Both the position numbers and the translations under genes were made by a program. Under the pieces are notes generated by a model. The model was not told the DNA's origin, made no database searches, and saw nothing but the letters and a program-made list of their open reading frames with translations. This document shows, in pieces, positions 57,793 through 64,000 of a stretch of 64,000 bases of DNA. This DNA comes from Bradyrhizobium sp. MOS003 (GTDB lineage Bacteria; Pseudomonadota; Alphaproteobacteria; Rhizobiales; Xanthobacteraceae), in NCBI RefSeq assembly GCF_003020125.1, contig NZ_PYFW01000002.1:62001-126000 (forward strand). The letters run 5' to 3'. The first letter of the stretch is position 1. Each line of letters starts with the position of its first letter.

Positions 57793-58599
57793 ATGGACCT
57801 GCACAGGGCCGAGGCGACCGATCAGCTGCTCGGCGAAGACGACATTCCGCCCGTGCACGAGGTGAATGCGGCGGGGACTTCGCCCTTCCTGCTCACCGCG
57901 GATCATTACGGACGGATGCTGCCGCACGCGCTGGGCGATCTCGGCATCGCGGAAAGCGAGCTTGTCAGACACATCGGCTGGGACATCGGCATTGCCGGCG
58001 TCGCCGAGCGACTCGCAAAGCTGCTCGATGCGCATCTGATCGCACAGCGCTATTCGCGGCTGGTGATCGACTGCAACCGCCCGCCGACCGCGGCAAGCTC
58101 GATCCCCGTGATCTCCGAGGCCACCACGATCCCGCGCAACGAAGGAATTTCGGATGCCGAGCGCGCGGCACGGCGGCGCGAGATTTTCGAGCCCTATCAC
58201 CATCGCATCGATGCCGCGATCGACCGCCGCCTGCATGACGAGCGGCCGGCGGTGCTGGTCTCGCTGCACAGTTTCACGCCAGTTTATGCCGGCGTCGCGC
58301 GGCCCTGGCACATCGGCGCGCTCTACAACCGCGACATCGTGCTGCCGCAGCTGCTGCTCAAGCATCTGCGCGCAGAGGGCGACCTCGTCGTCGGCGACAA
58401 CGAGCCCTATGCGGTGAACGACCTCACCGACTACACCATTCCCATTCACGGCGAAGGGCGCGGCCTCGTCAGCACCGGCATCGAGATCCGGCAGGATCTG
58501 ATCACCGACCACACGGGCCAGCAGAAATGGGCCGAGCGGCTGGCGCGGATCTTTGCCGAGATCGAGGTGGAGCTGCGGGCGGAGCGGCTGGTTATCTAG
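57793..58599 (+). CDS. N-formylglutamate amidohydrolase family protein
   Basis: 268 residues. LTADHYGRMLPHAL, RLVIDCNRPP and VLVSLHSFTPVYAGV fit the family; these hydrolyse N-formyl- or N-acyl-glutamate. The histidine-utilisation genes are not next to it, so the substrate is open. Confidence 0.83.
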   Translation: MDLHRAEATDQLLGEDDIPPVHEVNAAGTSPFLLTADHYGRMLPHALGDLGIAESELVRHIGWDIGIAGVAERLAKLLDAHLIAQRYSRLVIDCNRPPTAASSIPVISEATTIPRNEGISDAERAARRREIFEPYHHRIDAAIDRRLHDERPAVLVSLHSFTPVYAGVARPWHIGALYNRDIVLPQLLLKHLRAEGDLVVGDNEPYAVNDLTDYTIPIHGEGRGLVSTGIEIRQDLITDHTGQQKWAERLARIFAEIEVELRAERLVI

Positions 58600-59579
58600 C
58601 CGCCGCGCGTTGCGACGAACAACGCCAGCGCGGCGAAGATCGCGGCGATGCCCCACAGCACATAGGCGATGCGGCCGGCGCCGCGCGCGTCGAGCGTGGC
58701 TTCCGCCGGATTTTCGGGATTGACGCGGACCTCGACGGTCGCGCCATCCTGGTAGCGTGCCATGAGCTTTCGCAGCATCTCGTCGGAGGCATCAGGCGTT
58801 CCGGCCGCGACGCGCGCGCATTCATTGGTGTAGCTGACGTTCTGATACTGATAGGTGTAGGTCACCCGCTTGCCGAACATCTCGGTGCCGCGACGCTCGC
58901 CCGGTTCGCTCGCCAGGCGATAGTCTTCGATCCCCGACAGCTTGATGGTACCCGGCACCACCGGCCAGCGCGTCGCCATCGACGCCTGTCTGTGCACGGC
59001 ATACCCCATCAGCGCGATGACGAGGCCGAACGCGCCGAAGCCGACCACGAGCCCTGCAAGATCGGGCCGTCCGACGTGATGCGCGAGATAGGCATACGTC
59101 TGGTTGAGGCCGAAGGCCGATCCCAACACGATGGCAAGCACGATCAACGTGCCGATGCCGAGGCAGCCCCACAGGCCCTTGGGCAGGTCGCGCTCCAGCA
59201 CGGCTTGATCGGGATGGCGCGGATTGTAATAGACGGTCACGACCCTGCCGGCCGGATATTTGGCGAGCTTCTCGGCGACCTCGAAATTGCCGAGGTCCTC
59301 GCCGATCGAGATGCGGTTGCAGCGCAGCTTCCGCCCGCCGACCGAATATTCGTAAGTCACGTTCGCGAAATTGCGGCTTTCGAGGCGAGAGCCCCCCTCG
59401 CGGTCGTCGTCGAAAACCTTGACGTCGCGCAACTCGGCGACCGAGGTCATGACCTTGCCCGGCGCTTGCGGCCAGTTTCGCGCCTCGCGCACCTGCCAGG
59501 TCTTGACGATGGCAGCGACCAGGATGAGCCCGAGCGGCGCGAGCAGCATCGCATAGACGAACCAGGGGAGATCGGGCAC
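58596..59579 (-). CDS. DUF3592 membrane protein with two repeats
   Basis: 327 residues with three or four membrane helices and two extracytoplasmic DUF3592-type domains (VTYEYSVGGRKLRCNRISIG and VTYTYQYQNVSYTNECARVA), which look like an internal duplication. GTG at 59579 has GAAGGA about 7 bases upstream; a TTG at 59603 is in frame. Function unknown. Overlaps the convergent gene by four bases. Confidence 0.75.
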   Translation of the reverse strand: MPDLPWFVYAMLLAPLGLILVAAIVKTWQVREARNWPQAPGKVMTSVAELRDVKVFDDDREGGSRLESRNFANVTYEYSVGGRKLRCNRISIGEDLGNFEVAEKLAKYPAGRVVTVYYNPRHPDQAVLERDLPKGLWGCLGIGTLIVLAIVLGSAFGLNQTYAYLAHHVGRPDLAGLVVGFGAFGLVIALMGYAVHRQASMATRWPVVPGTIKLSGIEDYRLASEPGERRGTEMFGKRVTYTYQYQNVSYTNECARVAAGTPDASDEMLRKLMARYQDGATVEVRVNPENPAEATLDARGAGRIAYVLWGIAAIFAALALFVATRGG

Positions 59580-59661
59580 GGCAAATTCCTTCGTCAGCGG
59601 CAATGCCCGATTGGACGCATTGCGGCCGCGAAGGGTTCAAGCCGGACCGGCCATGGAAGGG

Positions 59662-60279
59662 CTATTTTGCCCGCGTCAGCGCCAGCCAGATACCGCCGCC
59701 GATCATGAAGCCGCCGGAGATGCGCGACATCATGCGGGTGCGGCGGGCCGAGAAGAATTTTCGCGCGCGGCCTGCCGCGATGGCGTAGAGCGCATCGGTC
59801 ATCACGGCGGTGACCATGAAGGTGGCGCCCAGCAAAGCGACTTGCGGAAAGTGCGGCTGGTTCATGTCCATGAACTGCGGGATGAAGGCGCCGAAGAACA
59901 CCAGCACCTTCGGGTTCGACAGCAGCACCAGGAAACCCTGCAGGAAGAAGCCGCCGCGCGGCGGCACCGGCGGCTCGTCGACATTGACACCCTCGACCGG
60001 CGCCCAGATCAGCTTGATGCCGAGCCAGACCAGATAAGCAGCGCCCGCAAAGCGCACCCAGTCGAACCAATAGCCCATGGTCGCCATCAGCGACGTCAGG
60101 CCGACCGCGACGATGCCGATGACGATGGCAAGCCCGGCTTGCGCACCGGCCACGTTGGTGAGCGCGGCACGCGTGCCGTGGCGCAGGCCGTTGGCGATGA
60201 CGAGGGTCACGATCGGCCCCGGCAGCAGCGCCAGTGCAATGCAGGCGGCGAGGAAGGCGAAATAGGCTTGCATGGACAT
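59662..60279 (-). CDS. LysE/RhtB-family exporter
   Basis: 205 residues with about six membrane helices; FLAACIALALLPGPIVTLVI and GFLVLLSNPKVLVFFGAFIP are family signatures. Exports an amino acid or related metabolite; substrate unknown. Start is uncertain among ATGs at 60282, 60279 and 60273. Confidence 0.85.
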   Translation of the reverse strand: MSMQAYFAFLAACIALALLPGPIVTLVIANGLRHGTRAALTNVAGAQAGLAIVIGIVAVGLTSLMATMGYWFDWVRFAGAAYLVWLGIKLIWAPVEGVNVDEPPVPPRGGFFLQGFLVLLSNPKVLVFFGAFIPQFMDMNQPHFPQVALLGATFMVTAVMTDALYAIAAGRARKFFSARRTRMMSRISGGFMIGGGIWLALTRAK

Positions 60280-60378
60280 CATGGGAGGACTCGGCTCGTA
60301 GGGGCTTGCGGGTATTAATGCATGGGACGGGCGGGAACGGAAGCTGGATGAGCGCAACGTCTGCGCCTCACTACGAGT

Positions 60379-60467
60379 GTCATCCCCCGCAAAAGCGGGG
60401 GATCCAGTACGCCGTGGCGTCTCCGTACTTCACTGGCATCTCGGGCCCGCCTTCGCGGGGAATGACA
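60379..60467. repeat. REP-like palindrome, type C, second copy
   Basis: TGTCATCCCCCGCAAAAGCG with the mirror CGCGGGGAATGACA, and GGATCCAGTACGCCG inside, shared with 8710-8820. A short hairpin CCCCCGCAAAAGCGGGGG is at the left end. Confidence 0.65.
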
Positions 60468-60525
60468 GCGGAGAATGCGGAAGCGGGCGTACAACATCGA
60501 CGTTTCATCGCCTCGCGCCGCATCG

Positions 60526-61971
60526 TCAATTCCTCGGCAGCCCGGCGGCGGCGCGCGCCGTCCCGGTCAGCTCCAGGATATGCAGGCCTGTATTGGCGCG
60601 ATCGACGATGTAGATATAGCCGCGGTCATCGGTCTCGACATTGTTGGTCTGGATCGCGACCTTGCAGCGCTCGCCGCCCTCGATCGGGATGCAGCGCTTG
60701 TCGGTCGCAGCCGTGATCGAGGGAATGAAATGGCCGACTTCCTTCGGATGATAGGGATCGCGGATGTCGAGCGCGCGCACGCCGGCATTGAAGAAGGCGA
60801 TGAAGGCCATCTTCATGTAATAGACCGGCGCCATGCTTTCGTTGGCGGAATGCGCACCGAACCGGCCGCCGCGCTGGCAGAACCGTCCGCTCGCCTCCGG
60901 CACGGTGTAGCTCGAGATCATCATCGGCCGCGTCTCGGTGGTGACGTCGGCGAACCACACCATCTGTCGCGCCTCGCCGCATTCGTTCAGGATGGCCTCG
61001 TCCACGATCATCACGATGTCGCGGGTCTTGCCGTCCTTGTCCTCGGCGAATTCAGCGATGGGCATGTCGAGCATCGGAAACGTCGTATGCGCGCCGTTGA
61101 AGGCTGACATCGGCAGGCGCGAAATCTCGGGATAGCGCAGATTGTCGGGCGTCGGCTCCTTCGGCCCGTTCAGCAGCCTGTCGCGGTCGACGATCTGCAT
61201 AATGCCGTCCTTGTCGGTGCCGTAACCGAAATAGACGCGGTTGCCATTGGGCCCGGTCGAGATCGGCCCGTGCAGCTCGGTCGGCACCGCGCCGGTCGAA
61301 CCGGGCTCCTGACCGGGCAGTCCGAAGTCGCGGATCTTCTGCGGGCGCGCGGGATCGGAGAGATCATAGATCTGCGTCATGCGCCGTGTGCGCCAGTCCG
61401 GCGCGCCCGAGACCAGATAGGCAATGCCGGTGTCGCATTCCCACCAGCTCTTGTGGGTGTCCTTCAGACCGCCAATGCGCGTGATGAGCACAGGGCTGGC
61501 GGGATCGGTGACGTTCCAGATCTCATGCGCCTCGCTGCCGAAGGTGCGCAGCATGTAGACTGCGTTGGGATCGCCCTTCGGCAACGCCTTGCCGTCGCAG
61601 ACCCGCACCATCTGCGCGCCGCCGGATTCGTACTTGCCCTCCTGGCCCGGCAGATGCCGCAGATATTTCGGACGCGTGGGATCGGTGACGTCGACGATGG
61701 AGGTTCCGTTCGGCTCGGCCTTTCCCGTCATCGGATTGACGGGCGCCGGCACATCATCGGTACCGCCGTGATGGCCGATATAGGCGATCCAGCGATTGCC
61801 CTGGTGATGGATGGTCGGCTGATAGGCGCTGCGGGCCTGGAGATCGTTGCTGCCGACGAGCTTCATGTTGGAGGCTTCAGGCGGCGCGCCGACGGTTTGC
61901 TGCTGCGCCTCGGCCGCGGTGCTGCACGCGAAAAGGGCGAGGGCGGCAGCAGTCAAGACGCAGCGGAACAT
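60526..61971 (-). CDS. Exported LVIVD-repeat protein (beta-propeller-like)
   Basis: 481 residues. Signal peptide (FRCVLTAAALALFACSTAAE) followed by repeats of the LVIVD type (SIVDVTDPTRPKYLR, EIWNVTDPASPVLIT, IYDLSDPARPQKIR, ALDIRDPYHPKEVG, YIYIVDRANTGLHILEL). Probably a periplasmic propeller scaffold of unknown ligand. GGGAGGA about 6 bases before the ATG at 61971. Confidence 0.8.
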   Translation of the reverse strand: MFRCVLTAAALALFACSTAAEAQQQTVGAPPEASNMKLVGSNDLQARSAYQPTIHHQGNRWIAYIGHHGGTDDVPAPVNPMTGKAEPNGTSIVDVTDPTRPKYLRHLPGQEGKYESGGAQMVRVCDGKALPKGDPNAVYMLRTFGSEAHEIWNVTDPASPVLITRIGGLKDTHKSWWECDTGIAYLVSGAPDWRTRRMTQIYDLSDPARPQKIRDFGLPGQEPGSTGAVPTELHGPISTGPNGNRVYFGYGTDKDGIMQIVDRDRLLNGPKEPTPDNLRYPEISRLPMSAFNGAHTTFPMLDMPIAEFAEDKDGKTRDIVMIVDEAILNECGEARQMVWFADVTTETRPMMISSYTVPEASGRFCQRGGRFGAHSANESMAPVYYMKMAFIAFFNAGVRALDIRDPYHPKEVGHFIPSITAATDKRCIPIEGGERCKVAIQTNNVETDDRGYIYIVDRANTGLHILELTGTARAAAGLPRN

Positions 61972-62050
61972 CAATGTCCTCCCGGAACCAATCTGTGCTG
62001 GCTGAGCTTCGACGGTAACACAGCCGAATGCGGACGCCAAAGACACCATC

Positions 62051-62080
62051 TTGACATGCAACCATTTGGTTGCCTATTAT
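62051..62080 (+). promoter_or_regulatory. Sigma-70 promoter with operator palindrome in the spacer
   Basis: TTGACA (62051-62056) and TATTAT (62075-62080), 18 bases apart. The spacer holds GCAACCATTTGGTTGC (62058-62073), a perfect seven-base inverted repeat. Transcription would start at or next to the ATG at 62088. ArsR-type repression by the product is inferred. Confidence 0.75.
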
Positions 62081-62087
62081 CCCGGTT

Positions 62088-62402
62088 ATGGATGAGGTCT
62101 TCAAAGCGCTCGCCGATGCGTCACGACGATCGCTGCTCGACAGGCTTCACGCGAGGAACGGCCAGACGCTGAACGAGCTCTGCGACGGCCTTGCAATGAC
62201 GCGGCAGGCCGTGACCAAGCACCTTGCGATTTTGGAGGAAGCCAATCTCGTCACCACCATCAGACATGGCCGCGAGAAGCTGCATTACCTCAACCCGATG
62301 CCGATCCATCAGATCGGCGAACGCTGGATCAAGAAATTCGAGCGCGGCAAGCTGGCCGCACTCGGCGAGTTGAAACGCCAGTTGGAGAAGCGCGATGAGT
62401 AA
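62088..62402 (+). CDS. ArsR-family transcriptional regulator, probably leaderless
   Basis: 104 residues. Winged HTH: DEVFKALADASRRSLLDRLH and GLAMTRQAVTKHLAILEEAN. No metal-binding Cys pair is visible. It probably represses its own operon with two SRPBCC proteins, via the palindrome just upstream. There is no Shine-Dalgarno, and the -10 ends seven bases before ATG. Its stop overlaps the next gene by eight bases. Confidence 0.88.
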   Translation: MDEVFKALADASRRSLLDRLHARNGQTLNELCDGLAMTRQAVTKHLAILEEANLVTTIRHGREKLHYLNPMPIHQIGERWIKKFERGKLAALGELKRQLEKRDE

Positions 62403-62865
62403 GCCGGACTTCGTCTACGTGACCTATATCGAGACCACGCCGGAAAAGCTGTGGGAGGCGCTGACGTCGAGCGAATTCACCAGGCAATACTGGTTCGGCG
62501 CCGAGGTCCGCTCCGACTGGAGGGTCGGCTCACCCTTTGCGCTCATGCTCGACGGCGAGGTCACCGATTCCGGCGAGATCCTCGAGGCGGATCCGCCGCG
62601 GCTTCTGTCCTACAGCTTCAAGCACCGGAAGTTCGAAGAACTGCGCGGCGAGCCGATCTCGCGCGTCGTCTTCACCATCGAACCGTTCGGCGCGCTCGTG
62701 CGTTTGACCGTGCTGCACGACGGCTTCGTCGAGGGCGGCAAATATCTCGGCGCCGTCTCCAACGGCTGGCCGGCGATCCTGTCCGGGCTCAAGAGTCTGC
62801 TTGAGAGAGGCAAAGTGCTCGCCATTCCCCGCACGGCCCTCAACAAGGGATTCGACGCAAAATGA
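62395..62865 (+). CDS. SRPBCC/AHSA1-domain protein
   Basis: 156 residues. Start-type helix-grip fold: VYVTYIETTPEKLWEALTSS and NGWPAILSGLKSLLE at the end. Binds a hydrophobic ligand or chaperones a partner; function unknown. Second gene of the ArsR operon, overlapping by eight bases. Confidence 0.85.
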   Translation: MSKPDFVYVTYIETTPEKLWEALTSSEFTRQYWFGAEVRSDWRVGSPFALMLDGEVTDSGEILEADPPRLLSYSFKHRKFEELRGEPISRVVFTIEPFGALVRLTVLHDGFVEGGKYLGAVSNGWPAILSGLKSLLERGKVLAIPRTALNKGFDAK

Positions 62866-63374
62866 AGCTCGATCAGTTCAAGCCGCTGACGGTCTACACC
62901 ATCTACATCGCGTCCACGCCGGAAAAGGTGTGGGAGGCGCTGACCTCGGCAGAGTTCAGCCGCAAATACTTCTCCGGCTTTGCGGTGGAGATGGAGCCGA
63001 AGCTCGGCGGCAGCTTCATCGTGCGCGCGCCTGACGGCTCCGAGCACATCTCCGGCGAAGTCTTCGAATACGATCCGCCGAAGAAGCTCACAGTGAGCTG
63101 GAACGTCAACTGGCCCGACCTCGTCGCAAAGCTCGGCGCCACGCTCGTCACCTACGAGATCGAGCTCGCGGGCGAAGCCGTCCGCCTCACCATGAGCGAA
63201 CGCCACGATCGCGAGATCGGCGACGACATCCTCGAAGGCGGTCGCACCGGCTGGCCCGCGATCCTATCGGGGCTGAAGAGCCTGCTGGAGACGGGCAAGG
63301 CGCCGCAGATCAAGATGGCACCGCCAGCGCAGATGCTGGCGGCGCTGAAGGCGATGGGGATCAAGACGCCGTAG
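62862..63374 (+). CDS. SRPBCC/AHSA1-domain protein
   Basis: 170 residues, about 35-40% like its neighbour by eye (VYTIYIASTPEKVWEALTSA; GWPAILSGLKSLLETGK), so the pair arose by duplication. Overlaps the previous gene by four bases. Third gene of the ArsR operon. Confidence 0.85.
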   Translation: MKLDQFKPLTVYTIYIASTPEKVWEALTSAEFSRKYFSGFAVEMEPKLGGSFIVRAPDGSEHISGEVFEYDPPKKLTVSWNVNWPDLVAKLGATLVTYEIELAGEAVRLTMSERHDREIGDDILEGGRTGWPAILSGLKSLLETGKAPQIKMAPPAQMLAALKAMGIKTP

Positions 63375-63392
63375 CGTCCGGAATCTGCGCCC

Positions 63393-63584
63393 TCACCGCT
63401 TCTTCTTCACCGGCGGCTGAATCTCGTCGATCTTGCGACGGCAATCCCCTTCCGAATCGTGCGGGCCCGAGACAAAGGTCCCGCTGACCTTGATCGCGTA
63501 CCAGCCAGACTCCACGCCGAGCCGAAGTGCTTCGTCCGTCTTGACCTGCCGTGGCGAGAGAGCTTGTATCGGTTGAGTTTGCAT
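63393..63584 (-). CDS. Small hypothetical protein, 63 aa
   Basis: Short soluble basic protein with SGWYAIKVSGTFVSGPHDSE and a terminal VKKKR. No family recognised. Start is ATG at 63584 or 63614. Convergent with the SRPBCC gene. Confidence 0.45.
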   Translation of the reverse strand: MQTQPIQALSPRQVKTDEALRLGVESGWYAIKVSGTFVSGPHDSEGDCRRKIDEIQPPVKKKR

Positions 63585-63877
63585 CGGGTGCTTTCGGTTG
63601 AAGTTCGATCTCATATCGAACGCATGTGGAATCTGTCACGCAGCCGTGGACGAGCGCCGCGCGTGCAGCATCGTGGCGCCGCGTGTGCGCAGAGACGACC
63701 GCTCTTTCCGACATTGACGGACCGTGCGCGCAATCGCGGCAATTAGCTATCGTTTTCTCGTTCGCGCCGCGCTTTTGCAGCGCCAAATGCCGCTCCCGAT
63801 CGAATAAGACCGTCGAAGCCTTGTGTTCGACCGCTTCGTAGCCATCTTGAGAGCTCAGCCAAGGGAAAGTCTTTCGT

Positions 63878-64000
63878 ATGAAGCTCCGCGTCGGGTTCGA
63901 GATGCTGTACGAGTTCCCGCAGCCGACGCCCATGATCATGGTGCTGGGCACGCACTTCACGCGCGCCTCCGACGTGATCGTGCCCGATCTGCTGACCACC
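63878..64000 (+). CDS. Transglutaminase-like family protein, N-terminal fragment
   Basis: First 41 residues only; the gene runs past the right edge. MKLRVGFEMLYEFPQPTPMI and TRASDVIVPDLL match the N-terminal region of bacterial transglutaminase-like proteins. AAGGGA about 11 bases before the ATG. Confidence 0.7.
   Translation, partial: MKLRVGFEMLYEFPQPTPMIMVLGTHFTRASDVIVPDLLTT

Overview
The window is high-GC DNA whose gene content points to an alphaproteobacterium of the Bradyrhizobium type. The evidence is an RpoH/RpoD pair of alphaproteobacterial type, a DnaG primase lacking zinc ligands, several families of dispersed palindromic intergenic repeats of the kind abundant in Bradyrhizobium, and many short-spaced catabolic operons. 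Nearly every base is assigned to a gene, a repeat or a short regulatory gap. No phage, transposase or CRISPR array was seen.

Layout. 1-8250: the start of a molybdenum hydroxylase large subunit, a DapA-family lyase/aldolase, a diguanylate cyclase, a Tat-exported VOC protein, a catalytically degenerate HtrA-PDZ protein coupled to a LuxR-type regulator, and tex. 8251-8898: three palindromic repeats in a row. 8899-18852: catabolism, with a cyanuric acid amidohydrolase/barbiturase-family enzyme next to an amidase, a thioesterase, poxB, dgoK-dgoA, and a flavin-dependent monooxygenase with its flavin reductase behind a near-perfect sigma-54 promoter. 19058-30826: an AcoR-like sigma-54 activator, a single-chain acyl-CoA carboxylase, a racemase-like protein with its GntR regulator, then a second sigma-54 promoter driving a complete ABC importer and a PuuE-like deacetylase. 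31054-35863: two small unknown proteins, a D-aminoacylase-like amidohydrolase coupled to a COG0523 GTPase, and a frameshifted secreted hydrolase.

35900-40592 looks accessory and partly decayed. It holds a repeat-like non-coding stretch, a lipoprotein hydrolase, a NERD-helicase and several gene remnants, and it ends at the 3' side of a tRNA-Glu gene. 40725-57323 is mostly core: RluD, RpoH, a murein amidase, a second diguanylate cyclase, a 23-residue Lys/Ala peptide, a lytic transglycosylase, RpoD and DnaG. It also holds a candidate small RNA and a chlorite-dismutase-like heme protein without the distal Arg. 57320-64000 has small enzymes, an exported LVIVD-repeat protein, a leaderless ArsR operon with two SRPBCC proteins, and the start of a transglutaminase-like gene.

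The most promising leads are: (1) two sigma-54 promoters around an AcoR-type activator, one with an inverted-repeat candidate enhancer; (2) the pseudo-protease/LuxR operon; (3) a structured sRNA candidate at 50671-50750; (4) an operator palindrome sitting exactly between -35 and -10 of a leaderless ArsR operon; (5) a probable CTG start coupled to an upstream stop; (6) the decayed zone beside tRNA-Glu.
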